Position numbers and translations under genes: made by a program. From contig NZ_BAFQ01000196.1 in NCBI RefSeq assembly GCF_000308375.1, forward strand, positions 1-49,166: DNA of 49,166 nucleotides. Direction: 5' to 3'. The DNA comes from Nocardia aobensis NBRC 100429 (lineage in GTDB: Bacteria; Actinomycetota; Actinomycetes; Mycobacteriales; Mycobacteriaceae). The notes under the pieces are model-generated. The model saw only the letters and a program-made list of their open reading frames with translations. It had not been told where the DNA came from and searched no databases. This document shows, one piece after another, positions 7,985 through 16,364 of this stretch; the first letter of the stretch is position 1; each line of letters opens with the position of its first letter.

Positions 7985-8554
7985 CTAGTTACCGGTGACG
8001 ATGACGATGATGCCCGGCGGCGAGTCGGCGATTCCGGCGAAACGCGGCTCGGCCGATACGCCCAGCTCATTCGCGATCGCCTGGGCCGTCTCCCGTTCGT
8101 GCGGGGAATTTCCGTAGTAGACAGTTGTTTTCGCGATCACACCGCCGGGGTAGTTGCCGGTCTCGGTGACGTCGAAGCCCGCCGCGGTGAGCTGGCTCCC
8201 GGTCTTGGAGGCCAGGCCGGCGACGGTGCTGTTGTTCAGCACCCGGACCGGGACGGTCTTGTCCACACCGGCCGCGGTGCTGGTCGGCGCCGCGGTGGTC
8301 GTCGTGAGCGTGGTCGCCGGCGCCGCGGTGGTCGTGGCGGCCGTCGTCGAGGGCGTCGTGGCGGCGGCGCGGGTGGTGGTGACCGGGGCGGCCGTCGTCT
8401 CGGTATCCGACGAGGTCTCCGCGGCAGCGGAATCGGACGTCGAATTCGACAGCGACATCGCGCCGAGGCCCGCGAAGACGATGGCCAGCGCGATCAGCAC
8501 CATCGCGAGTGCTCGCAGCGGCGGTCCACCGGTGGGCGGATTCGGGTTGCTCAC
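7985..8554 (-). CDS. LytR_C domain membrane-anchored protein
   Basis: 189-residue protein with a single N-terminal membrane helix (about residues 14-34) and a Thr/Ala/Pro-rich extracytoplasmic linker (about 40-95). The LytR_C domain follows (about 98-189): VPVRVLNNSTVAGLASKTG, then AAGFDVTETGNYPGG. It is the positional counterpart of Rv0431. LytR_C domains occur in cell-envelope proteins, often beside the ligase that attaches polymers to peptidoglycan; no catalytic domain is present here. The GTG at 8554 has a TAGGGT -10 seven nt upstream, so the mRNA is probably leaderless. Confidence 0.85.
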   Translation of the reverse strand: MSNPNPPTGGPPLRALAMVLIALAIVFAGLGAMSLSNSTSDSAAAETSSDTETTAAPVTTTRAAATTPSTTAATTTAAPATTLTTTTAAPTSTAAGVDKTVPVRVLNNSTVAGLASKTGSQLTAAGFDVTETGNYPGGVIAKTTVYYGNSPHERETAQAIANELGVSAEPRFAGIADSPPGIIVIVTGN

Positions 8555-8561
8555 GGTGTCG

Positions 8562-8567
8562 ACCCTA
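8562..8567 (-). promoter_or_regulatory. leaderless-type -10 element (LytR_C gene)
   Basis: TAGGGT on the minus strand, 7 nt before the GTG at 8554. Confidence 0.5.
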
Positions 8568-8608
8568 GTCGCAGGGATGAGCGAGCGCGCGCATCGGACA
8601 TCCGCCGG

Positions 8609-8986
8609 TCAGACCTGGAAGCCCAGCCGCCGCGCCGCCCGCGATTTCTGCCGGCTGGCCCGCAACCGGCGCAGCCGTTTCACCAGCATCGGATCGGCGG
8701 CCAGCGCCTCGGGCTTGTCGACGACGGCGTTGAGGACCTGGTAGTAGCGGGTGGCCGACATCGCGAACAGATCCCGGATGGCTTCTTCCTTGGCGCCCGC
8801 GTACTTCCACCACTTGCGCTCGAAATCGAGGATTTCCAGTTCGCGGCGGGTGAGACCGTCGACCACGCCACCCTCGGGGGCGGTCCCGGCCACCGCGCCG
8901 GAGGCGCCTTCGATCACTGCCGCGATCTCTTCGCTCGCGGAGCTGTCCTCGCTTGCGGATAGATTCCGGGCCGCTGCGCTGTCCAT
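8609..8986 (-). CDS. DUF3263 family protein
   Basis: 125-residue soluble protein. The first 40 residues are acidic and low in complexity. The conserved domain (about 44-125) holds LTRRELEILDFERKWWKYAG, then AIRDLFAMSATRYYQVLN, which resembles a helix-turn-helix region, and ends in a very basic tail. Order matches Rv0430. A DNA-binding role is plausible from the helix pattern and basic tail but is not shown. The ATG at 8986 is preferred because it follows a GGGAG ribosome site; the frame extends upstream across def as an artefact. It is transcribed away from def. Confidence 0.85.
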   Translation of the reverse strand: MDSAAARNLSASEDSSASEEIAAVIEGASGAVAGTAPEGGVVDGLTRRELEILDFERKWWKYAGAKEEAIRDLFAMSATRYYQVLNAVVDKPEALAADPMLVKRLRRLRASRQKSRAARRLGFQV

Positions 8987-9098
8987 ATCGCTCCCTCGCC
9001 GAATCAACAACGGACGACAGTCGTCGTCATTCAACCACGCGGCACACCCCTTCACCGAGGCGTCGTACGGCGTGTCGGGCCGCACACGCGGCGCCGCG

Positions 9099-9104
9099 TA
9101 AAGT
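9099..9104 (+). promoter_or_regulatory. leaderless-type -10 element (def)
   Basis: TAAAGT, 8 nt before the def ATG at 9113; no ribosome site lies between. Confidence 0.45.
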
Positions 9105-9112
9105 GTGCCACC

Positions 9113-9703
9113 ATGGCGATTCTCCCGATCCGCATCGTCGGCGATCCGGTTCTGCACAACCCGACCGCGCAGGTGTCGCAGTCGCCGGCCGAACTCGCCG
9201 GCCTGATCGCGGACATGTACGAAACCCTCGACGCCGCCAATGGAGTCGGGCTCGCCGCCAATCAGGTCGGTGAATCGCTGCGGTTGTTCGTCTACGACTG
9301 CCCCGACGTGCAGCCCGACGGTTCGGTGCGGCGGCGGCGCGGCGCGGTGATCAATCCGGTGCTGGAGACCTCCGAGATCCCCGAGACCATGCCCGATCCC
9401 GACGACGACGAGGAGGGCTGCCTCTCCGTTCCGGGTGAGCAGTTCCCCACCGGCCGCGCGGACTGGGCGCGGGTCACCGGCACCGACGAACACGGCGAGC
9501 CGGTGACGATCGAGGGCGAGGGGTTCTTCGCCCGCATGCTCCAGCACGAGGTCGGCCACCTCGACGGGTTCCTCTATGTGGACGTGCTGATCGGGCGCAA
9601 CGCCCGCGCCGCGAAGAAGGCGATCAAGCGCAACGGCTGGGGCACACCGGGTTTGAGCTGGGTACCGGGCGAGGTACCGGATCCGTTCGGGCATGACGAC
9701 TGA
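9113..9703 (+). CDS. def: peptide deformylase
   Basis: 196-residue metal-dependent deformylase that removes the formyl group from new N-terminal methionines. All three family motifs are intact: GVGLAANQVG (motif I), EEGCLSVPGE (motif II, metal-binding Cys) and MLQHEVGHLDG (motif III, HEXXH). An acidic insertion sits before motif II (DPDDDEEGC). It overlaps the following GNAT gene by 11 nt. The order def-GNAT-xthA matches Rv0429c-Rv0427c. Confidence 0.96.
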   Translation: MAILPIRIVGDPVLHNPTAQVSQSPAELAGLIADMYETLDAANGVGLAANQVGESLRLFVYDCPDVQPDGSVRRRRGAVINPVLETSEIPETMPDPDDDEEGCLSVPGEQFPTGRADWARVTGTDEHGEPVTIEGEGFFARMLQHEVGHLDGFLYVDVLIGRNARAAKKAIKRNGWGTPGLSWVPGEVPDPFGHDD

Positions 9704-10682
9704 CCGTCCCGATATCCCGATCGGGCGCCGGGTGGTGGTGCGGTACCGCCTGCCCGAGGGTTATCCACAGCAGTTCACGGATGTGATCGGCGAGCTCGTG
9801 GCACCGGATCCGGTGCAGGTCCGCACCGCCGACGGCACCGTGGTGACCATCGCCACCGATCGGGTGGTGGCGGTGAAAGCACTGGGCCCGCGGCCGATTC
9901 GGATCGGTGAGATCCGCGCGCTGGAAGCGGCGGCCATCGACGGCTGGCCCGGACTCGAACGGGCCTGGTTCGACGGCTGGCTGTGCAGCATCGGCAACGG
10001 CTACACCCATCGCGCGAATTCCGCTGTGCCGCTGGGCGAATCGGGCCGCAACGCCGCCCTCGACATGCGTACGCTGCACCGCATCGGCGAGTGGTACACC
10101 GAACACGGCCTGCCGCTGCAACTTCGGCTCCCCGATCGCCTGGCGCCGGTGCCGCCGGGCTGGCTCACCTGGGGCGAGACGATGGTGCTCGGCATCGATA
10201 TCTCCACATTCGTCCTGCCGCAGGGTCCGTCGATGGTCCGCATCGACGACGGCCCGCATCCGGCGTGGCTGGAATTGCACCGGCACCGCGGCGAGGACAC
10301 CGTCGACGTGGCCGCGCCGCTGCCGGACACCGGCGTGCTCACCGCGGTCCGCGACGGTGAACTCGGTTTCGCCGCGTTGGGCCTGCCGACCCCGCTGGCG
10401 ATCGGCCGCGGCGCCCTCACCACCGCCCCCGACGGCCGCCGCTGGATCGGGCTGAGCTGCCTCGCGGTCGCCGCGCCACACCGCCGGCACGGCCTGGGCA
10501 CCCTCGTCTGCGCCGAGCTGATCAACTGGGGCTACAAACGCGGCGCCACCCACGCCTATGTCCAGGTGGAGGCGAACAACGCCGCGGCCCTCGCGATGTA
10601 CCGGGAGATGGGCTTCGTCGACCACCACAACTACCGCTACGCCGCCCCGGATCCCGACGCGGGCCGCCACCGGCGGGAGTGA
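9693..10682 (+). CDS. GNAT-family N-acetyltransferase
   Basis: 329-residue protein, counterpart of Rv0428c by order. The N-terminal part (about residues 8-60) is a small beta-rich domain. The C-terminal GNAT domain (about 235-325) has the acetyl-CoA loop VAAPHRRHGLGTLVCAEL (R/Q-x-x-G-x-G/A type) and ends VEANNAAALAMYREMGF, typical of the fold. The middle is unassigned. The acetyl acceptor is unknown. The ATG at 9693 lies inside the end of def (11-nt overlap), so translation is coupled. Confidence 0.88.
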   Translation: MTTDRPDIPIGRRVVVRYRLPEGYPQQFTDVIGELVAPDPVQVRTADGTVVTIATDRVVAVKALGPRPIRIGEIRALEAAAIDGWPGLERAWFDGWLCSIGNGYTHRANSAVPLGESGRNAALDMRTLHRIGEWYTEHGLPLQLRLPDRLAPVPPGWLTWGETMVLGIDISTFVLPQGPSMVRIDDGPHPAWLELHRHRGEDTVDVAAPLPDTGVLTAVRDGELGFAALGLPTPLAIGRGALTTAPDGRRWIGLSCLAVAAPHRRHGLGTLVCAELINWGYKRGATHAYVQVEANNAAALAMYREMGFVDHHNYRYAAPDPDAGRHRRE

Positions 10683-10692
10683 ATCGGGCGGC

Positions 10693-10698
10693 TAATCT
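10693..10698 (+). promoter_or_regulatory. leaderless-type -10 element (xthA)
   Basis: TAATCT, 6 nt before the xthA ATG at 10705, inside the 22-nt gap after the GNAT gene. xthA may therefore have its own promoter as well as read-through. Confidence 0.45.
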
Positions 10699-10704
10699 CG
10701 CCTC

Positions 10705-11556
10705 ATGCGGTTGGCCACCTGGAATGTGAATTCGATTCGATCTCGCGTGGATCGGGTGGTGTCGTGGCTGGACCGCGCGGATATCGATGTGCTGGCCATC
10801 CAGGAAACCAAATGCCGCGACGACCAGTTCCCGGCCGAGCGGTTCGAGGAAGCCGGCTACGAGATCGTGCACACCGGCTTCAGTCAGTGGAACGGGGTGG
10901 CGATCGCCTCCCGGGTGGGCATCGACGACGTCGAGGTCACCTTCCCGGGCCAGCCCGGATTCGACAAGGACGCCGAGGCCTCGCTGCTGAGCGCGCCGGT
11001 GGTGGAGGCCCGGGCGATCGGCGCCACCTGCGGCGGCGTCCGGGTGTGGAGCCTGTACGTACCCAACGGGCGCACGCTGACCGATCCGCACTACACCTAC
11101 AAGCTGGAATGGCTTGCCGCCCTGCGTGATTCGGCGGAAGCGTGGCTGCGGGCCGATCCGTCGGCGCAGATCGCGCTGTGCGGCGACTGGAATATCGCCC
11201 CCACCGACGACGACGTGTGGTCGCCGGAATTCTTCGCGCACAAGACGCACACCTCGGCGCCGGAGCGCGCCGCGTTCGATGCCGTCGTGGCGGCGGGATT
11301 CACCGATGTGATGCGCCCCTTCGCGCCCGGCCCGGGTGTCTACACCTACTGGGACTACACCCAGCTGCGCTTTCCGCGCAAGGAGGGTATGCGCATCGAT
11401 TTCGTCCTCGCCTCCCCCGCGCTGAGCGCCCGCGCCGCCGACGCCGGCGTCGACCGTGAGGAACGAAAAGGGAAGGGCGCCAGCGACCACGCACCCGTGG
11501 TGGTCGAATTCTCGGAGCAGCAGCCGGCGCCGGAGGTCAGCTCTGCCGGGTCTTGA
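10705..11556 (+). CDS. xthA: exodeoxyribonuclease III
   Basis: 283-residue ExoIII/AP-endonuclease of the EEP superfamily, acting in base excision repair. Catalytic motifs in order: ATWNVNSIRSR, IQETKCRDDQFP (metal Glu), GDWNIAPTDDDVW (Asp/Asn pair), YTYWDYTQLRFPRKEGMRID and the terminal SDHAPVVVEF (catalytic Asp-His). Length is normal for the family. The 3' end overlaps the convergent membrane-protein gene by 20 nt. Confidence 0.96.
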   Translation: MRLATWNVNSIRSRVDRVVSWLDRADIDVLAIQETKCRDDQFPAERFEEAGYEIVHTGFSQWNGVAIASRVGIDDVEVTFPGQPGFDKDAEASLLSAPVVEARAIGATCGGVRVWSLYVPNGRTLTDPHYTYKLEWLAALRDSAEAWLRADPSAQIALCGDWNIAPTDDDVWSPEFFAHKTHTSAPERAAFDAVVAAGFTDVMRPFAPGPGVYTYWDYTQLRFPRKEGMRIDFVLASPALSARAADAGVDREERKGKGASDHAPVVVEFSEQQPAPEVSSAGS

Positions 11557-12175
11557 TGGCGTCGTGGGAGATGTAGACGTCGTAGCTGCCGGGCATCGCG
11601 ATCACCGCGTTGCCGTATGCCGAGCGGATGAACGGTTCGGTGTACCAGCTGTGATCGCGCATATCGGTGAAGAAGTCACCGTCGCCGCCGTTGAGCATGG
11701 TCTGGTGCTGACTCACCGCGGTGCCGTCGAGCCGCTGCCCGTAGAGCCGGGTCACCTTGTAGCCGGAATGGAAGCCGAGCGCGTTGACCCACGGCTCCAA
11801 TTCCACGATATCGGCCTGTAGCACCCACAGATCACCCTCGATCCGATAGGTCTGACGGGTCTCGTCGTGATGACCGTCGCCGTAGAGCGTCAGCTCCACA
11901 TCGAGGGTATGGTCGCTGCCCGCAACGCTTTTCACGACGACGTGCGCGGCCTTCACCTCACCGGTCAGCCCGAGGTAGGTCTGCAGCAGCGTCACCGCCC
12001 ACAGCAGGACGATCGCCACCAGCAGCACCACCAGACCGCTCGCGCCGCGCCCGATATGCCTGCGCCAGCCCGCTTTCCGAGCGCGGAGTACGGCCGTGAC
12101 CAGCATCGCGATCGCGACGACGAAGAGCACCGCCAGCAATGCCTGGATCCAGCCGAAGGCCATCGGGAACACCAT
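11537..12175 (-). CDS. membrane protein of unknown function
   Basis: About 212 residues: two N-terminal membrane helices (about residues 5-25 and 38-60) and a soluble C-terminal domain of about 150 residues. That domain includes the stretches TYRIEGDLWVLQADIVELEP and GDGDFFTDMRDHSWYTEPF. No known domain was recognised. It sits where M. tuberculosis has the putative transmembrane protein Rv0426c. Two in-frame ATGs (12175, 12163) lack a clear ribosome site; 12175 follows TACAAC, a near -10 box, so the start is uncertain. The 3' end overlaps xthA tail to tail. Confidence 0.75.
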   Translation of the reverse strand: MVFPMAFGWIQALLAVLFVVAIAMLVTAVLRARKAGWRRHIGRGASGLVVLLVAIVLLWAVTLLQTYLGLTGEVKAAHVVVKSVAGSDHTLDVELTLYGDGHHDETRQTYRIEGDLWVLQADIVELEPWVNALGFHSGYKVTRLYGQRLDGTAVSQHQTMLNGGDGDFFTDMRDHSWYTEPFIRSAYGNAVIAMPGSYDVYISHDAIKTRQS

Positions 12176-12233
12176 GCCGACAGTTGTACCCGCATTCGGG
12201 TACCACACGCGGGCGAGTCGGACACGAATACGC

Positions 12234-12265
12234 CACGGCCGGCCGGGATTTCCCGGCCGGCCGTG
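12234..12265 (-). terminator. strong terminator hairpin of fadE5
   Basis: CACGGCCGGCCGGG (12234-12247) pairs perfectly with CCCGGCCGGCCGTG (12252-12265), giving a 14-bp stem with an ATTT loop. It lies about 22 nt past the fadE5 stop. It has no clear U-tract. Confidence 0.7.
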
Positions 12266-12287
12266 TGCGCGGTGAGAGCTCTTCGGC

Positions 12288-14114
12288 CTAGAAGGCGCCC
12301 TCCTCCATCTGCATGATGTCGGTGTCGAGGTTCTCCACCACGGCCCGCACACCGCTCAGCAGCGGCAGCTGGTTCTTGGCGAACCACGATGCGACACCGA
12401 CCTTTCCGGTGTAGAACAGCCGATCCTTCTCCGACGGCTGTCCGGCCAGCGCGGCCTGCGCGACCTGGGCCTGCGCGAGCAGCCGCCAGCCGATGACGAG
12501 ATCGCCCACGGCATGCAGGAAACGCACCGAACCCAGGCCGACCTTGTAGATCTCCTCCGGCGTCTGCGCGGCGGCCACCAGATAACCGGTGAGCGCGGTC
12601 GCCATCGCCTGCACATCCGCGAGCGCGGCGCCCAGCAGGGTCTTCTCCGCCTTCAGGGTGTCGGGCTCGCTCTCGGCGAATTGCTGGATCAGCCCGGCGA
12701 CATGTGCCAGTGCCACGCCCTTGTCGCGAACGATCTTGCGGAAGAAGAAGTCCTGCGCCTGGATCGCGGTCGTCCCCTCGTACAGCGAGTCGATCTTCAC
12801 GTCGCGGATGTACTGCTCGATCGGGTAGTCCTGCAGATATCCCGACCCACCGAAGGTCTGCAGCGTCTCGGTGAGGGTTTCGTACGCCCGTTCCGAGCCG
12901 ACGCCCTTGACGATCGGCAGCAGCAGGTCGTTGACCCGCGCGGCGGTGTCGGGGTCGGCGCCGAAATTCGCCTGTGCCACATCGTCGTTCTGGTACGCCG
13001 CGGTGTACAGGTACAGCGCCCGCAGGCCCTCCGCATAGGACTTCTGCAGCGCCAGGCTGCGCCGGACGTCCGGGTGGTGGGTGATGGTGACGCGCGGAGC
13101 GGTCTTGTCGGCCATCTGGGTCAGGTCGGCGCCCTGGACGCGGGACTTCGCGTACTCCAGCGCGTTCAGGTATCCGGTGGACAGCGTTCCCGCCGACAGC
13201 ACGCCGACCATCATGCGCGCGTTCTCGATGACCTTGAACATCTGCGCGATGCCGTTGTGCACATCGCCGACCAGATAACCGACCGCGGGCTTGTCGCCAC
13301 CGTAGGTCAGCTCACAGGTGGGCGAGGACTTGATGCCCATCTTGTGTTCGAGATTGGTCACCAGCACGCCGTTGCGCTCGCCCAATTCCATTGTCTGCGA
13401 GTCGAACAGGTACTTCGGCACCACGAACAGCGACAGGCCCTTGGTACCCGGGCCGGCGCCCTCGGGCCGCGCCAGGGTGAGGTGGAAGATGTTGTCGGCG
13501 GTATCGCCGACGTCACCGCCGGAGATGAAACGCTTCACGCCTTCGATGTGCCAGGTGCCGTCGGGCTGCTGGACGGCCTTGGTGCGGCCCATGCCGACAT
13601 CGGATCCGGCATCGGGTTCGGTGAGCACCATCGTTCCGCCCCAGCGGTTCTCCCAGGCGTGCTCGGCCCACCGGCGCTGTTCCTCGGTGCCCTCGCGATA
13701 GAGCACCTGGTGCATGAGCGGGCCCATATTGAAGAAGCTGGCCGAATTGTTCGCCGCGACGAGCATTTCCTGAGTCGCCCAGATCAGCGGCGACGGGGCG
13801 TCGACGCCACCCATCTCCTCGGGCATGCCCAGCCCGGACCAGCCGGCCTCGTTGACCGCCGCGACCGTCTTGCGCAGCGGGTCGGGCACCACGACCTCGT
13901 GCTCGGTGGCATCGAACGAGATCGGATTGCGATCGGCGTCGACGAACGATTCGGCTACCGGCCCCTCGGCCAACCGCTGCACCTCGGTGAGCATTCCGCG
14001 TGCGGTTTCGGTATCCAGATCGCCGTACGCGCCGGCGTCCAGCAGCGCACCGATCCCCAACACCTCGAACAAGTTGAACTCGATATCCCGAATGTTCGCC
14101 TTGTAGTGCGACAC
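12288..14114 (-). CDS. fadE5: acyl-CoA dehydrogenase, FadE5 type
   Basis: 608-residue FAD-dependent acyl-CoA dehydrogenase that closely resembles mycobacterial FadE5, including the N-terminal extension (MSHYKANIRDIEFNLFEVLG) and the long C-terminal domain. Visible: TEPDAGSDVG (FAD/substrate loop), FGGSGYLQDYPIEQYIRD and catalytic LYEGTTAIQ, whose Glu is present. FadE5 enzymes oxidise a broad range of fatty acyl-CoAs in the first beta-oxidation step. The start is GTG at 14114 with GAGGAGG nine nt upstream. It is monocistronic, followed by a strong hairpin, and divergent from a TetR gene. Confidence 0.92.
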   Translation of the reverse strand: MSHYKANIRDIEFNLFEVLGIGALLDAGAYGDLDTETARGMLTEVQRLAEGPVAESFVDADRNPISFDATEHEVVVPDPLRKTVAAVNEAGWSGLGMPEEMGGVDAPSPLIWATQEMLVAANNSASFFNMGPLMHQVLYREGTEEQRRWAEHAWENRWGGTMVLTEPDAGSDVGMGRTKAVQQPDGTWHIEGVKRFISGGDVGDTADNIFHLTLARPEGAGPGTKGLSLFVVPKYLFDSQTMELGERNGVLVTNLEHKMGIKSSPTCELTYGGDKPAVGYLVGDVHNGIAQMFKVIENARMMVGVLSAGTLSTGYLNALEYAKSRVQGADLTQMADKTAPRVTITHHPDVRRSLALQKSYAEGLRALYLYTAAYQNDDVAQANFGADPDTAARVNDLLLPIVKGVGSERAYETLTETLQTFGGSGYLQDYPIEQYIRDVKIDSLYEGTTAIQAQDFFFRKIVRDKGVALAHVAGLIQQFAESEPDTLKAEKTLLGAALADVQAMATALTGYLVAAAQTPEEIYKVGLGSVRFLHAVGDLVIGWRLLAQAQVAQAALAGQPSEKDRLFYTGKVGVASWFAKNQLPLLSGVRAVVENLDTDIMQMEEGAF

Positions 14115-14176
14115 GCTCAGGGCCTCCTCGCCGTCGTGGAATGTTCTCCGTCGGAGGTTGCCGTACCCGGGTTCAC

Positions 14177-14190
14177 TTACGCAACCGTAA
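14177..14190. promoter_or_regulatory. inverted repeat in the fadE5/tetR intergenic region
   Basis: TTACG-CAAC-CGTAA (14177-14190), 63 nt upstream of fadE5, is a candidate operator. A second small palindrome GTAACTTAC lies 25-35 bp further on. The rest of the 289-nt intergenic region shows only a leaderless -10 box for the TetR gene. Confidence 0.4.
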
Positions 14191-14390
14191 CCGGCCGAGA
14201 CTAGAGAATTCGCGGTAACTTACGCGGGCGGACCAGTCCATCCGCGATTCACTTTTCCCAATCGTGCGCCGCCTCGCGGCGATTTGCTCGGAATATGCTC
14301 GCATTCGATATCCGCGATCGGCCGCGTCCCGCCCGCACACCTGCCCGGCAGCGGCGCGATGCGACCGGCATAATCGGCCTCTACCACTGC

Positions 14391-14396
14391 TATCTT
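14391..14396 (+). promoter_or_regulatory. leaderless-type -10 element (TetR gene)
   Basis: TATCTT, 7 nt before the ATG at 14404. It decides that start over the in-frame ATG at 14395, which lies inside the box. Confidence 0.55.
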
Positions 14397-14403
14397 GTTC
14401 GCC

Positions 14404-15030
14404 ATGGCTTCGGAATCCGCGGTGCGACCGCGTCAACGGGCCCAGCATCTCGGCCCCGAACGCCGACGCCCGCAGGTTCTGGACGCGGCGCTGCGCATCG
14501 CGGCGGACGAGGGCATCGCGGCCGTCACCATCGCCGCCGTGGCCGAACGCCTGACCGTGACCCGGCCGGTGGTCTACGCCTGCTTCGCCGACCGCGTCGA
14601 ACTCATCAACGCCCTCATCCAGCGTGAGGAGGGGCTGCTGCTGGCCGGCATCATGGACGCCCTGCCACCGCGCCGGGTCGAGGCCGACGAAGAGGTCTTC
14701 ATCGAGGGCTTCCGCGCCCTGCTGGAGACCGTCTCCAAGCGTCCCGACACCTGGAAACTGTTGCACGGCAATCCCGATCCGGCGGTGGCGAGTTCGTTCG
14801 GGCGCGGGCGCAGTTTCGCGGTCGAGCGGTGCACCCGTCGGCTGCGGCCCACCCTGCAGGCGTGGGGAACCGTCGACGCGGAGCGCAAACTGCCCGCGCT
14901 GGTGGAGCTGTGGGTATCCGCCGGTGAGGGCGCGGTGCGCACACTGGTGACCGAGGGCGACACGTGGACGCCGCAGGATCTGGGCGCCTTCGTCGGCGCG
15001 GCGGTCTACCGCGCGCTGCGCTCGGCCTGA
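14404..15030 (+). CDS. TetR-family transcriptional regulator
   Basis: 208-residue one-component repressor. The N-terminal helix-turn-helix (about residues 25-70) is typical: VLDAALRIAADEGIAAVTIA, then VAERLTVTRPVVYACFADRV. The C-terminal ligand domain is divergent. It is divergent from fadE5 and lies 126 nt upstream of hmgA on the same strand, so it could control either. The inverted repeat near fadE5 makes that gene the better guess. The ligand cannot be inferred. Confidence 0.88.
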   Translation: MASESAVRPRQRAQHLGPERRRPQVLDAALRIAADEGIAAVTIAAVAERLTVTRPVVYACFADRVELINALIQREEGLLLAGIMDALPPRRVEADEEVFIEGFRALLETVSKRPDTWKLLHGNPDPAVASSFGRGRSFAVERCTRRLRPTLQAWGTVDAERKLPALVELWVSAGEGAVRTLVTEGDTWTPQDLGAFVGAAVYRALRSA

Positions 15031-15155
15031 GCGGCTGCCGCGAAACCGCCGCTCGACTGGTAGATCTGCCGACCAAACTGCGCACTCTCCGGCAATAGCG
15101 CTAGCTAAAATGGAAATCGGCGTCCATTCGACCAGCGACCCGGCGGGAGAGCGGT

Positions 15156-16364
15156 ATGGCGTTCTATCGGCAACTGGGTTCCCTACCGCCGAAGCGGCAC
15201 ACCCAGCATCGTGACGAACGGGGGCAGCTGCTCTACGAGGAGCTGATGGGCGAGGAAGGCTTCACCGGGGACTCGTCACTGCTGTATCACCGCGGCCTGC
15301 CGCCGGCCATCGTCGACTCCTCCGCGTGGCGGCCGCCGAATTCGCGGACCGTGCCGAACCATCCGCTGCGGCACCGGCACCTGCGGCTGCACGAACTGTT
15401 CCCCGAGTCCGTGCTCGCGCAGACCGATGTCGTGACCGGCCGCCGCCTGATCCTCGGCAACGACGACGTGCGTATCTCCTATGTGGCAGCGCTGCGCGAA
15501 TCTCCCTTGTACCGCAACGCGATCGGTGACGAACTCGTCTACGTCGAGGCCGGTTCGGGTGTGGTGGACACCGTCTTCGGGCGGCTGCCGGTGCGCGCCG
15601 GCGATCATGTGCTGCTGCCGCGGGCGACCACGCATCGCTGGCGGCCGGACGGACCGGAACCGCTGCGCGGTTATATCGTCGAGGCGACCGGACATATCAC
15701 CGCGCCGAAGCGCTATCTGTCCGCGTTCGGCCAGTTCCTGGAGAATGCGCCGTACTGCGAGCGGGATCTGCACGGTCCGGCCGAACCGCTGCAGGAGTCC
15801 GGGGCCGAGGTCGAGGTTCTGGTGAAACATCGGCCCGGCGCCGAAATACTCGGCACCCGCATGGTGTACGCCGAGCACCCGTTCGACGTGGTGGGCTGGG
15901 ACGGCTGCCTGTACCCGTACCGGTTCAACATCGCCGATTTCGAGCCGATCACCGGTCGTATCCATCAGCCACCCCCGGTGCATCAGGCCTTCGCGGGCAC
16001 CAACTTCGTGATCTGCGATTTCGTTCCCCGCAAGGTCGACTATCACCCGCTGTCGATTCCGGTGCCCTATTACCACTCCAATGTCGACTCCGACGAGATC
16101 CTGTTCTACTGCGGCGGAAACTACGAAGCCCGCCGCGGTTCCGGTATCGGACCGGGTTCGGTCTCGGTGCATCCGGGCGGATATGCGCACGGTCCACAAC
16201 CGGGCGCCTACGAACGCAGCATCGGCGTGGAATTCTTCGACGAACTGGCGGTGATGGTCGACACCTTCCGCCCCCTGGGTCTCGGCGAGGGCGCCCTGGC
16301 TTGCGAGGATCCGGACTATGCGTGGACCTGGTCGGGGCGCGGGCCGAGTTCGGAGCGGGCGTGA
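15156..16364 (+). CDS. hmgA: homogentisate 1,2-dioxygenase
   Basis: 402-residue cupin dioxygenase that opens the homogentisate ring to maleylacetoacetate in tyrosine and phenylalanine catabolism. It belongs to the shorter actinobacterial branch. Iron-site region: YYHSNVDSDEILFYCGGNYE (about residues 306-325; His and acidic ligands), then HPGGYAHGPQPGAYERS (about 347-363). A GGGAGAG ribosome site precedes the ATG. It overlaps the fumarylacetoacetase gene by GTGA, so the two form an operon. No maleylacetoacetate isomerase or hppD is seen nearby. Confidence 0.9.
   Translation: MAFYRQLGSLPPKRHTQHRDERGQLLYEELMGEEGFTGDSSLLYHRGLPPAIVDSSAWRPPNSRTVPNHPLRHRHLRLHELFPESVLAQTDVVTGRRLILGNDDVRISYVAALRESPLYRNAIGDELVYVEAGSGVVDTVFGRLPVRAGDHVLLPRATTHRWRPDGPEPLRGYIVEATGHITAPKRYLSAFGQFLENAPYCERDLHGPAEPLQESGAEVEVLVKHRPGAEILGTRMVYAEHPFDVVGWDGCLYPYRFNIADFEPITGRIHQPPPVHQAFAGTNFVICDFVPRKVDYHPLSIPVPYYHSNVDSDEILFYCGGNYEARRGSGIGPGSVSVHPGGYAHGPQPGAYERSIGVEFFDELAVMVDTFRPLGLGEGALACEDPDYAWTWSGRGPSSERA

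Noticed and set aside
8609..9694. Long frame joining the DUF3263 gene with antisense of def
   Set aside because: Only the last 125 codons have conserved features, and a ribosome site and ATG at 8986 mark the real start.
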